Assembly (NCBI GenBank): GCA_937892135.1
Contig: CALAUK010000048.1
Span: 1 to 6,375, forward strand
DNA length: 6,375 nt
Source of the DNA: an uncultured Clostridia bacterium
GTDB lineage: Bacteria > Bacillota > Clostridia > UBA1381 > UMGS1253
Direction: 5' to 3'
Shown here one piece after another: positions 1 to 6,375 of the stretch (position 1 is its first letter; each line of letters opens with the position of its first letter). The notes beneath the pieces are model-generated. The model was not told the DNA's origin and did not search any database. It saw only the letters and a list, made by a program, of their open reading frames with translations. Position numbers and translations under genes: made by a program.

Positions 1-776
1 TTTTCTTTCCTGTGCTTCACGGAATGTACGGAGAGGACGGTACTATTCAGGGCTTGTTTGAAATGTCGGGAGTTCCGTATGTTGGATGCGGTGTTTTGGC
101 ATCAAGCGTTGGAATGAACAAGATATTTACTAAAATAGTTTTTGAAAGAGCGGGCCTTAAACAGACTCCGTGGATGGCAGTTTACAAAAAAGATTTTAAA
201 AATATAGAAAAATGCATAGATGACATTGAAAAAGAGCTTGGTTTTCCTGTGTATGTTAAGCCTGCAAATGCAGGAAGCTCGGTTGGAATATCAAGAGTAG
301 GAAAAAAAGATGAACTTGAAAAAGCTCTTTTGTTAGCCGCAGAGCATGACAGACAGATTGTTGTTGAAAAAGAGATTCGCGGAAGAGAAGTTGAGTGCAG
401 TGTTTTAGGTAACACAGAAGTCAAGGCGGGTGCTGTTGGTGAGATTATCGCTCCCGGAGACGGATTTTATGATTACGATGAAAAGTATAAGTCAAACACG
501 ACAGAGCTTGTAATCCCCGCAAAGCTTGACAGTAAAACTTATGAAAAAGTAAGAAGCGAGGCTGTTAAAGCTTTTATGGCTATTGACGGAGCGGGAGTTG
601 CAAGAGTTGATTTCTTTGTAAGAAGCTCAGATGGCGAGGTTGTTATAAACGAAATTAACACTCTTCCGGGATTTACTTCAATAAGTATGTATCCTAAGCT
701 CTGGCAGGCTCAAGGATTAGCATATGACGAGCTTTTAGATGAAATGATTAATCTGGCAGAAAGCCGCGTAAAGTAA
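1..776 (+). CDS. ddl: D-alanine--D-alanine ligase, 5'-truncated by window edge
   Basis: This cytoplasmic ATP-grasp enzyme joins two D-alanines using ATP, giving the dipeptide that MurF adds to the peptidoglycan precursor. The frame is open to the window edge (first full codon at 3) and begins mid-motif, FPVLHGMYGEDG, so the GTG at 12 is an internal valine and not a start. Roughly 60-100 N-terminal residues are missing, judging by family length. Counting that valine as residue 1, the visible marks are the ATP-binding loop VKPANAGSSVGIS (82-94), the omega loop FYDYDEKY (152-159), and the metal-binding segments ARVDFF (197-202, Asp200) and NEINTLPG (213-220, Glu214 and Asn216). The Lys-Tyr pair at 158-159 is the D-Ala-D-Ala type, unlike the His of VanA-type D-Ala-D-Lac ligases. 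The gene ends 23 nt before murI, and the two are probably co-transcribed. The family call is firm; any regulation lies outside the window. Confidence 0.96.
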   Translation, partial: FFPVLHGMYGEDGTIQGLFEMSGVPYVGCGVLASSVGMNKIFTKIVFERAGLKQTPWMAVYKKDFKNIEKCIDDIEKELGFPVYVKPANAGSSVGISRVGKKDELEKALLLAAEHDRQIVVEKEIRGREVECSVLGNTEVKAGAVGEIIAPGDGFYDYDEKYKSNTTELVIPAKLDSKTYEKVRSEAVKAFMAIDGAGVARVDFFVRSSDGEVVINEINTLPGFTSISMYPKLWQAQGLAYDELLDEMINLAESRVK

Positions 777-799
777 TTTTTATTTCTTTTGGAGGAATT

Positions 800-1606
800 A
801 TGAACAATAATGCTATAGGGGTTTTTGATTCAGGACTTGGCGGACTTACGGCTGTTAAGGAAATAATGAAAAAGCTTCCTTGTGAGGATGTTGTGTATTT
901 CGGAGATACAGGCCGTGTTCCTTATGGGTCTCGTTCTGCTGAAACCTTATATAAATATGTAACTCAGAATATCAGATTTTTAAAAACATTTAATATAAAG
1001 ATGATTGTTATTGCCTGCGGAACTGTCAGCACAGTTGTTTTGCCCGTGCTTGACGAAAAAGATGTTCCTGTTTGTGGAGTTGTAAGCGAGGCGGCAAAGG
1101 TTTCTGTTATGGAGACTAAAAACAACAAAATAGGCGTTATTGCGACTCAGGGAACAATTAACAGCGGTGCTTTTGAAAAAAGTATTAAAGCTCTTTCTTC
1201 TGACGCTGAGGTTTATAGTGTAGCGTGTCCTTTATTTGTTCCGCTTGTTGAAAATGGGCACATATCATCTGAGATGGCTTATCTTGCGGCAGAAGAGTAC
1301 CTGACTCCTCTTAAGGAAAAAGGAATTGACACTCTTATTTTAGGCTGTACTCACTATCCGTTGCTTACAAAAACGATACAGGATATTATGGGTGACGGAG
1401 TAAAGCTTATAAACTCAGGTGAACAGGTTGTAAACTATGTTAAAAGATACCTTGAAGAAAACGATATGCTGACGGATAAAGACACTCCTGGAAATTACAG
1501 CTATTATGTCAGCGATGCCACTTTTGAATTTGAAAAGCAGGGAAGTCTTTTCTTAGGCAGGGATATAAAAGGGTTGGTGAAAAGAATTGACATCGACAGG
1601 TACTAA
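800..1606 (+). CDS. murI: Glutamate racemase
   Basis: MurI interconverts L- and D-glutamate without a cofactor, using two cysteines as acid/base, and supplies D-Glu for MurD in peptidoglycan synthesis. The 268-residue product has the usual family length. It shows the N-terminal FDSGLGGLT (9-17, with Asp10 and Ser11), FGDTGRVPYG (34-43), the first catalytic cysteine in IACGTVS (Cys73), IGVIATQGT (111-119), CPLFVPLVENG (143-153) and the second catalytic cysteine in LGCTHYPLL (Cys183, followed by Thr184 and His185). One oddity is Gly74 after the first cysteine, where most homologues have Asn (ACNT). Both cysteines and Thr75 remain, so the protein is probably active. The ATG is supported by GGAGG at 791-795 with a 4-nt spacer. 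The 3' end overlaps the next gene by 20 nt. Its position just after ddl fits a role in cell-wall precursor supply. Confidence 0.96.
   Translation: MNNNAIGVFDSGLGGLTAVKEIMKKLPCEDVVYFGDTGRVPYGSRSAETLYKYVTQNIRFLKTFNIKMIVIACGTVSTVVLPVLDEKDVPVCGVVSEAAKVSVMETKNNKIGVIATQGTINSGAFEKSIKALSSDAEVYSVACPLFVPLVENGHISSEMAYLAAEEYLTPLKEKGIDTLILGCTHYPLLTKTIQDIMGDGVKLINSGEQVVNYVKRYLEENDMLTDKDTPGNYSYYVSDATFEFEKQGSLFLGRDIKGLVKRIDIDRY
1576..1589 (+). promoter_or_regulatory. Ribosome binding site and TTG start of the DUF1934 gene
   Basis: GGTGA at 1576-1580 lies 6 nt before the TTG at 1587, inside the end of murI. The frame is closed by a TGA at 1578-1580, so TTG 1587 is the only usual start codon upstream of the first conserved strand (NVKIYTETD). 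The next in-frame candidate, a GTG at codon 26, would remove that strand and shorten the protein below family size. Translation is probably coupled to murI. Confidence 0.6.
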
Positions 1607-2012
1607 TGTTAAAATATATACTGAAACTGATATAATTTCCGGAGGAGAGAGCACCAATCTTGTGACGGCTGCGGAGGGCAATCTTTACTTAAGAAACGGA
1701 AAGTATTATATTATTTATGAAGAGCCTGATGTGTCTCAGATGAAAGACTGCACAACGACTGTGAAAACAGATTTAAAAACAGTAAGCGTAAAAAGAGGCG
1801 GAAGTATTAATACAAACCTTGAATTTGAGCTTAACTGCGAAAAAAGATGTGTGTATAAATTTGAGTTTGGCACAATCATAATGGAAACAAAAGCAACAGT
1901 TATTGAAGTTTCTCTTGACGAAGAGGGTGGGGTTATATATCTTGAGTATGAGCTAGACACCGGCGGAGAGAAATCTTTAAACAAGCTTAGAATGACGATA
2001 ACGAAAAAATGA
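1587..2012 (+). CDS. DUF1934 family protein (YwiB-like, calycin-type beta-barrel)
   Basis: This is a small, soluble 141-residue protein with no signal peptide or membrane segment. Its pattern matches DUF1934: an N-terminal strand (NVKIYTETD, 7-15), GNLYLRNGKYYIIYEE (31-46), a TTTVKT strand (56-61), KRGG (69-72), YKFEFGTIIMETKAT (90-104) and a C-terminal strand pair IYLEYELD (117-124) and LNKLRMTI. B. subtilis YwiB is of similar length and is also encoded directly upstream of argS, which supports the call. The family is described as a calycin-like beta-barrel of unknown function; I know of no assigned ligand or reaction and propose none. It starts with TTG inside murI (20-nt overlap). Its stop codon overlaps the argS ribosome binding site, so it sits tightly between the two genes. 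The family assignment is by pattern recognition and neighbourhood. Confidence 0.82.
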   Translation: MTSTGTNVKIYTETDIISGGESTNLVTAAEGNLYLRNGKYYIIYEEPDVSQMKDCTTTVKTDLKTVSVKRGGSINTNLEFELNCEKRCVYKFEFGTIIMETKATVIEVSLDEEGGVIYLEYELDTGGEKSLNKLRMTITKK

Positions 2013-2022
2013 GGTGTAGTAA

Positions 2023-3717
2023 ATGTCAGTTACTATAGTTGAAAAGCTAAGAGACAATTTAACAAAAATTTTAAAGGATGCTTATAATGAGGCAGTTTCG
2101 GCAGGTGAATTAAACCATACCGAAAATTTAGTTATAAATCTTGAAGAGCCAAGAGAAAAATCAAACGGCGATTATTCTTCAAATATGGCGATGATGCTTG
2201 CAAAGGAGCTTCGTAACGCTCCGAGAAATATTGCAAACGCCATTGTTTCACATATTAAAATTGGTGGCTTTGTTGACAGATGCGAGGTTGCAGGTGCGGG
2301 CTTTATCAATTTTTATCTTAATAATTCATGGCTTTATCCCGTTATGGAGGAGATTGAGCTTAAAGGTAAGGACTTTGGTAAATCTGACTTGGGAAAAAAT
2401 CAGAAATATATGGTTGAGTTTGTTTCTGCAAACCCGACAGGTCCTATGCATATGGGTAATGCAAGAGGCGGCGCTTTGGGCGACTGTTTAGCAGAGCTAT
2501 TAAAATGGGCAGGCTATGATGTAACACGCGAGTTTTACATAAACGATGCGGGAAACCAGATTGAAAAGTTTGCAAACTCTCTTGAGGCGAGATATCTTCA
2601 GATTTATCTTGGAGAGGACAAGGTATCTTTCCCCGAAGACGGATATCAGGGAGACGATATAAAAGAGCACGCGAAAGCTTTTGCTGAGATTAACGGCGAA
2701 AGTTATGTTAATGCAGAGGAAAAAGACAGAAAGGACGCGCTTGTTGCTTACGCCCTTGAAAAGAATGTTGCCGCTCTTAAAACGGACCTTGAAAATTATA
2801 GAATTGTTTATGATGTGTGGTTCAGGGAGAGCGTTTTACACAACTCGGGCGAGGTAGCTGAAGTTATTGAGCTTTTCAAAAAGAGCGGACACACCTATGA
2901 AAAAGATGGTGCATTGTGGTTTAAGTCTACTGATTTTGGCGAGGAAAAGGATAATGTTTTAGTTCGCGCAAACGGTATTCCTACTTACTTTGCAGCCGAT
3001 GTAGCGTATCACAGAAACAAAATTGAAACAAGAGGCTTTGATAAGGTTATAGACATCTGGGGTGCTGACCACTACGGTCACGTTGCGCGTATGAAAAATG
3101 CGCTTTCTGCACTTGGAATTAATCCGGACAAGCTTGATGTTATAATTATGCAGCTTGTAAGACTTATGCAGGATGGGGAAATCGTAAGAATGTCAAAAAG
3201 AACAGGTAAGGCTGTTACTTTAAATGACCTTCTTGAGGATACAAGTATTGATGCGGCAAGATTTTTCTTTAATATGCGTCAGGCGGACAGTCATATGGTG
3301 TTTGACCTTGATTTGGCAGTTGAACAGTCAAGCGAAAATCCTGTTTACTATGTTCAGTATGCTCATGCAAGAATGTGCTCTATTTTAAATCTTTTAAAAG
3401 AAGACGGAATAAAGGTAGAAAATTACAGTGATATAAATGTAAATCTTCTTTCTGAGCCTCAGGAAATTGAGCTTTTAAAGAAGCTTGCTTCTCTTCCTGA
3501 GGAAATTAAAACTGCGGCATTAGCTTATGAGCCAAGCAAGATTACAAGATACTCTGTTGAACTTGCAACAATGTTTCATGCTTTTTATAATGCCTGCCAT
3601 GTAAGAGGCGAGGACAAGGAGCTTACAAAGGCAAGACTAAAGCTTGTTGACAGTACAAGAATAGTTTTATCAAATGTTCTTACAATGCTTTCGATTGATG
3701 CGCCTGAAAGAATGTAA
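2023..3717 (+). CDS. argS: Arginyl-tRNA synthetase
   Basis: This class I aminoacyl-tRNA synthetase charges tRNA-Arg with arginine in the cytoplasm. Family members need the tRNA to be bound for amino-acid activation. At 564 residues it matches bacterial ArgS. The order is an N-terminal tRNA-binding (Add1) domain (about 5-100), a Rossmann catalytic domain (about 125-400) and a helical DALR anticodon-binding domain (about 440-564) that ends in the typical TMLSIDAPERM. Catalytic marks are SANPTGPMHMGN (135-146), the HIGH equivalent here reading HMGN; GADHYGHVARM (347-357); and RMSKRTGK (389-396), the degenerate KMSKS loop usual in ArgS. YVQYAHAR (443-450) opens the anticodon domain. The ATG is supported by GAGGTG at 2011-2016, overlapping the upstream TGA stop, with a 6-nt spacer, which suggests coupling to the DUF1934 gene. 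No T-box leader can fit in the 10-nt gap, so any such control would lie upstream of the operon. Confidence 0.97.
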   Translation: MSVTIVEKLRDNLTKILKDAYNEAVSAGELNHTENLVINLEEPREKSNGDYSSNMAMMLAKELRNAPRNIANAIVSHIKIGGFVDRCEVAGAGFINFYLNNSWLYPVMEEIELKGKDFGKSDLGKNQKYMVEFVSANPTGPMHMGNARGGALGDCLAELLKWAGYDVTREFYINDAGNQIEKFANSLEARYLQIYLGEDKVSFPEDGYQGDDIKEHAKAFAEINGESYVNAEEKDRKDALVAYALEKNVAALKTDLENYRIVYDVWFRESVLHNSGEVAEVIELFKKSGHTYEKDGALWFKSTDFGEEKDNVLVRANGIPTYFAADVAYHRNKIETRGFDKVIDIWGADHYGHVARMKNALSALGINPDKLDVIIMQLVRLMQDGEIVRMSKRTGKAVTLNDLLEDTSIDAARFFFNMRQADSHMVFDLDLAVEQSSENPVYYVQYAHARMCSILNLLKEDGIKVENYSDINVNLLSEPQEIELLKKLASLPEEIKTAALAYEPSKITRYSVELATMFHAFYNACHVRGEDKELTKARLKLVDSTRIVLSNVLTMLSIDAPERM

Positions 3718-3740
3718 GAAAAAAGGATACCAAAGAATAC

Positions 3741-3756
3741 GGGGGTTTTGGCTATG
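3741..3756 (+). promoter_or_regulatory. Ribosome binding site deciding the protease start (ATG 3754)
   Basis: GGGGG at 3741-3745 can pair with the CCUCC anti-Shine-Dalgarno through one G-U wobble and lies 8 nt before the ATG at 3754. An in-frame TTG at 3748 would sit only 2 nt from it, which is too close. The ATG also gives a classic signal peptide beginning MRKIKK. Confidence 0.65.
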
Positions 3757-5199
3757 AGAAAAATTAAAAAGCTTTTAGCATCTTTAATGGCAATCACCTT
3801 AATTTTTCAGTTCTCTGTTTTTGCGGATAATAAGGTTATTGTGCCAAATGAAGAGGCAAAGTTTTTTGAAATGGTAACAAAAGACCTTGTTGAAATATAT
3901 AACTTCGAATTAGACGAGGAAGAGCTTTTAAGAAGAACTATAAGAACAATGCTAAACGAAGACCCTTCGATGCTGGATTCGTTTTTAAGAGCTATGTTTG
4001 ACAGCCTTGATGATTATTCTGAGTTTTATTCTCCTGAAGAATATAAAGAGGCAACAAAAATGTTTAACGGTATCATCGGCGGAATTGGTATTACTGTAAA
4101 CAAAACAGGAAACTATGTTGTTATTGTTTCTGTTATAGACGGGGGAAGCGCTCAAAGCGCAGGAATTTTGCCGGGAGATTTGATTGTTTCGGTAAACGGC
4201 GAGGATATGTTCTCGCGCCCTATGGATTATGTAACAAGCAAAATAAAAGGTGATGTCGGAACAAGTGTTTTAGTTACGGTTGAGCGAGGCGGCGCGAGAT
4301 ACGATTATTCTTTAACACGATGTGAGCTAAAACCCGAGACCGCTCAGGGAACAATGCTTACAGATAAGACAGCATATATCCAGATAACTCAGTTTACAGA
4401 TACTACTGATGTTGAATTTAAAAAGGTATTAGACAGTGTTAAATCGAAAGGCGCAAAACAGCTTATTATTGATTTAAGATATAACACAGGAGGCTATGTG
4501 CAGACCGCTGTAAATGTTGCAACGCTTCTTGTTCCGAGAGGCACAATTATAACTCATAAAATGAAGTATAATGATTACACAACTGTTTACAGGTCAGAGC
4601 TTAATAAAAGTGGGTTTGAGATTGTTACTCTTGTAAATGAATATACTGCAAGTGCGGCTGAAATCTTAGCGAGTGCGCTTCAGGAATCGGGCGCTTCTGT
4701 GCTTGTTGGTGAGCAGACCTTTGGTAAGGCAGTAACACAAAATGTTATGGGGCTTTACGAGGGAAGAGGCTGTAAGATTACAACAGGCGAGTACATAACA
4801 AGAAACGGCAACAGCATTAATATGGTTGGTATTACTCCTGATTACGAAGTGGATAATGAGGTTTTAACTGTTTCTGATACAACTATGAAAAAATTCAAGT
4901 ATTTGGGAACGGGATACTGGCCGGGCGGAAGAGATGAGGGCGTATATATTTTAAATGAGCGCCTGTCACTTTTGGGTTACGATGTTGATCTTACAGATGC
5001 ATATAACGAAAAAACAGATATTGCTATAAAAAGCTTTCAGGAGCTTATGAATCTTAAGACAACAGGCTTTTGTGATATCACAACACAGATGTATATTGCA
5101 AATGAAACAAACTCTATGGAAGTAACTGTTGATATGCAGATGGCAAAAGCTTTGGAACTACTGGGCTCAGAGTATAAAGTGCCAACAGTAAAAGAATAA
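3754..5199 (+). CDS. Exported S41 carboxyl-terminal processing protease (CtpA/CtpB-like)
   Basis: This serine protease with a Ser-Lys dyad is probably secreted and cleaves proteins near their C-termini. From ATG 3754 it has 481 residues, close to B. subtilis CtpA and CtpB. A signal peptide (charged MRKIKK, hydrophobic core, likely cut after VFA at 24) has no lipobox. Next come a helical segment (about 30-100), a PDZ domain (about 107-190, with GGIGI and GILPGDLIVSVNG), and the S41 core with IDLRYNTGG (239-247), the nucleophile in YTASAAEI (Ser300) and GEQTFGKAVTQ (Lys325, Gln329). The Ser-to-Lys spacing of 25 equals that in CtpB. A C-terminal peptidoglycan-binding repeat (about 394-448, LNERLSLLGYDV to FQELMNLKTTG) suggests wall anchoring. 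The gene lies 36 nt after argS without a visible promoter and before a terminator, so it is probably the last gene of the operon. Whether it acts like CtpB (sporulation signalling) or as a general envelope protease cannot be told from sequence. Confidence 0.93.
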   Translation: MRKIKKLLASLMAITLIFQFSVFADNKVIVPNEEAKFFEMVTKDLVEIYNFELDEEELLRRTIRTMLNEDPSMLDSFLRAMFDSLDDYSEFYSPEEYKEATKMFNGIIGGIGITVNKTGNYVVIVSVIDGGSAQSAGILPGDLIVSVNGEDMFSRPMDYVTSKIKGDVGTSVLVTVERGGARYDYSLTRCELKPETAQGTMLTDKTAYIQITQFTDTTDVEFKKVLDSVKSKGAKQLIIDLRYNTGGYVQTAVNVATLLVPRGTIITHKMKYNDYTTVYRSELNKSGFEIVTLVNEYTASAAEILASALQESGASVLVGEQTFGKAVTQNVMGLYEGRGCKITTGEYITRNGNSINMVGITPDYEVDNEVLTVSDTTMKKFKYLGTGYWPGGRDEGVYILNERLSLLGYDVDLTDAYNEKTDIAIKSFQELMNLKTTGFCDITTQMYIANETNSMEVTVDMQMAKALELLGSEYKVPTVKE

Positions 5200-5205
5200 T
5201 ATATT

Positions 5206-5250
5206 AAAAGAGGATTTTTGGATTTAATATCTTAATAATCCTCTTTTTGT
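5206..5250 (+). terminator. Rho-independent terminator after the protease gene
   Basis: A perfect 11-bp stem, AAAAGAGGATT (5206-5216) with AATCCTCTTTT (5237-5247), encloses a 20-nt AT-rich loop and runs into TTTTTGTTTA. It begins 6 nt after the protease stop codon. The stem has only four G-C pairs and the loop is long, so efficiency is uncertain, but position and T-run fit the end of the ddl-to-protease operon. Confidence 0.72.
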
Positions 5251-5252
5251 TT

Positions 5253-5272
5253 ATAAAAAATTTAAAAAAAGC
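5253..5272 (+). promoter_or_regulatory. A/T-rich UP-element-like tract upstream of the uvrB promoter
   Basis: Two A-tracts joined by TTT (5255-5270) lie directly upstream of the predicted -35 box, at about -55 to -40 from the expected start site. This is where the RNA polymerase alpha subunit contacts UP elements. In AT-rich genomes such tracts also arise by chance, so this is a suggestion from position and composition only. Confidence 0.4.
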
Positions 5273-5274
5273 AC

Positions 5275-5303
5275 TTTTCATTTTTTTATATTTGTGTTAT
5301 ACT
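5275..5303 (+). promoter_or_regulatory. Sigma-A-type promoter for uvrB
   Basis: The -10 box TATACT (5298-5303) differs from TATAAT at one position and is preceded by TGn (5295-5297), an extended -10. The -35 box TTTTCA (5275-5280) matches TTGACA at four of six positions with the ideal 17-nt spacer. Transcription is expected to start near 5308-5311, leaving a leader of only about 10-13 nt before the uvrB ATG. No GAAC/GTTC half-sites of a Gram-positive LexA box are present in 5200-5320. Confidence 0.75.
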
Positions 5304-5320
5304 AAAGATTGGTGATTAGT

Positions 5321-6375
5321 ATGAATAAGTTTAATGTTGTGTCTGACTACAAACCAACAGGCGACCAGCCTAAAGCGATTAAAGCACTGTCGGACGGAAT
5401 TTTAAATGAATATAAAGGGCAGACACTTTTGGGAGTTACAGGCTCGGGAAAAACCTTTACGATAGCGAATACTATTGCAAAGGTTAATAAGCCTACGCTT
5501 GTTCTTGCTCACAATAAAACTCTTGCAGCTCAGCTTTGCAGTGAGTTTAAGGAGTTTTTTCCAAACAGCGCTGTTGAATTTTTTGTTTCATATTATGACT
5601 ACTATCAGCCCGAGGCATATCTTCCGGGCTCTGACACTTATATAGAAAAAGATGCATCTATAAACGATGAGATTGACAAGCTTCGCCACAGTGCAACAGC
5701 GGCTCTTTTTGAAAGAAAAGATGTTATTGTTGTATCGAGCGTTTCGTGTATTTACGGTCTTGGTGACCCTGTTGACTACAATAGTATGGTTGTATCTCTT
5801 CGTACGGGAATGAGAAAAGACCGTGATGAAGTTTTAAAAAAGCTTGTTAATATGCAATATGAAAGAAACGATATTGCCTTTTTAAGAAACACATTTCGCG
5901 TTAAGGGCGATGTTTTGGATGTGTTTGCCTCAAACCAGAGTGACAAGGCAATAAGAATTGAATTTTTTGGTGACGAGGTGGACAGAATTTGCGAAATTAA
6001 CGCCTTAACGGGCGAGGTTATTGCAAGAAGAGACCACTGTGTAATTTTTCCTGCCTCTCACTATGTTACAACAAAAGAAAAGATGGAAAGAGCCATTTTG
6101 GATATTGAAGAAGAGCTTTATGAAAGAGTTTCATATTTTGAAAAGCAAAATAAGCTCATTGAGGCTCAGCGCATAATGCAAAGAACCAATTACGATATTG
6201 AAATGATGAGAGAGGTTGGCTTTTGCAGCGGAATTGAAAACTATTCAAGGCACATAAGCGGAAGAAGTGCGGGTTCTGCTCCGTTTACTCTTATGGACTA
6301 TTTTCCTGAGGATTTTTTGCTTGTGGTTGATGAATCACATGTTACATTACCACAAGTAAGAGGTATGTATAATGG
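5321..6375 (+). CDS. uvrB: Excinuclease ABC subunit B, 3'-truncated by window edge
   Basis: UvrB is the damage-verifying helicase-like ATPase of nucleotide excision repair. It receives the lesion from UvrA, inserts a beta-hairpin between the strands, and then recruits UvrC for incision. The first 351 codons are present, about half of a typical 660-residue protein. Visible are the N-terminal FNVVSDYKPTGDQPKAI, Walker A GVTGSGKT (38-45, Lys44), motif Ia LAHNKTLAAQL, the beta-hairpin region SYYDYYQPEAYLPGSDTYIE followed by INDEIDKLRHSAT, SSVSCIYGLG, GFCSGIENYSRH and Walker B DESH (337-340) followed by TLPQVRGMYN. Everything visible is intact; the C-terminal helicase half and the UvrC-binding coiled coil lie outside. 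The ATG is supported by GGTGA at 5311-5315 with a 5-nt spacer. It has its own promoter and follows a terminator, so it starts a new unit, in which uvrA or uvrC could follow. Confidence 0.97.
   Translation, partial: MNKFNVVSDYKPTGDQPKAIKALSDGILNEYKGQTLLGVTGSGKTFTIANTIAKVNKPTLVLAHNKTLAAQLCSEFKEFFPNSAVEFFVSYYDYYQPEAYLPGSDTYIEKDASINDEIDKLRHSATAALFERKDVIVVSSVSCIYGLGDPVDYNSMVVSLRTGMRKDRDEVLKKLVNMQYERNDIAFLRNTFRVKGDVLDVFASNQSDKAIRIEFFGDEVDRICEINALTGEVIARRDHCVIFPASHYVTTKEKMERAILDIEEELYERVSYFEKQNKLIEAQRIMQRTNYDIEMMREVGFCSGIENYSRHISGRSAGSAPFTLMDYFPEDFLLVVDESHVTLPQVRGMYN

Noticed and set aside
12..14. GTG at 12 as a start codon for ddl
   Set aside because: The frame is open to the window edge and the residues before it (FFP) continue the conserved FPVLHG motif, so the GTG codes an internal valine.
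182..424. Minus-strand open frame inside ddl
   Set aside because: Antisense to a strongly conserved coding region, Ser/Phe-rich low-complexity product, no family resemblance.
1606..1635. Short frame beginning ATG at the murI stop (MLKYILKLI)
   Set aside because: Nine residues inside the DUF1934 gene with only a weak AGG upstream; nothing supports it as a gene.
1736..1984. Minus-strand open frame inside the DUF1934 gene
   Set aside because: Ser/Val/Phe-rich product typical of a reverse-complement shadow; no ribosome binding site or family match.
2198..2491. Plus-strand open frame inside argS in another phase
   Set aside because: Lies wholly within the argS N-terminal and HIGH region, which is clearly coding in its own frame; product unrecognisable.
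3748..3750. TTG as start of the S41 protease
   Set aside because: It lies 2 nt after GGGGG, too close for a ribosome binding site; the ATG two codons later has an 8-nt spacer and gives a standard signal peptide.
3585..3797. Minus-strand open frame across the argS/protease junction
   Set aside because: Covers conserved coding ends on the plus strand and has no recognisable product.
5252..5290. Inverted repeat TATAAAAAA / TTTTTTATA
   Set aside because: Pure A/T arms overlapping the promoter; such pairing is weak and expected by chance here. It is better explained as an UP-like tract and spacer.

Overview
The window is an ordinary chromosomal housekeeping stretch from an AT-rich, low-GC Gram-positive bacterium. 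It most likely comes from the class Clostridia, perhaps an uncultured gut-type lineage. The grounds are the heavy use of AGA for arginine and of A/T-ending codons, strong purine-rich ribosome binding sites, the DUF1934-argS gene pair known from Firmicutes (ywiB-argS in Bacillus subtilis), and a CtpA/CtpB-type protease with a C-terminal peptidoglycan-binding domain. The lineage is inferred from these features and was not checked against a database.

All six genes lie on the plus strand. Positions 1-776 hold the 3' part of a D-alanine--D-alanine ligase gene (ddl) whose start lies outside the window. Next come glutamate racemase (murI, 800-1606), a DUF1934/YwiB-like beta-barrel protein (1587-2012, TTG start, overlapping murI by 20 nt), arginyl-tRNA synthetase (argS, 2023-3717) and an exported S41 carboxyl-terminal processing protease (about 3754-5199). 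The largest gap among these five is 36 nt, and I see no terminator or convincing promoter between them, so they look like one transcription unit. A hairpin followed by a T-run at 5206-5250 ends it. A separate sigma-A-type promoter (TTTTCA, 17 nt, TGtTATACT) with an A/T-rich upstream tract then drives uvrB (5321 to the window end, 3' truncated).

Functionally, ddl and murI supply two D-amino-acid building blocks of peptidoglycan: the D-Ala-D-Ala dipeptide and D-glutamate. The protease is predicted to be exported and to bind the wall, so it also works at the cell surface. argS and the DUF1934 gene form a familiar neighbour pair of translation-related and uncharacterised genes. uvrB begins an independent DNA repair unit.

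I found no mobile element, CRISPR array, RNA gene or evident novel system. The points worth a second look are small: an ACGT instead of ACNT motif around the first catalytic cysteine of MurI, an HMGN version of the HIGH motif in ArgS, the TTG-initiated overlapping DUF1934 gene, and the compact uvrB promoter with a predicted leader of only about 10-13 nt. No gene-free stretch exceeds 300 bases; the longest is 5200-5320 (121 nt), covered by the terminator and promoter entries.
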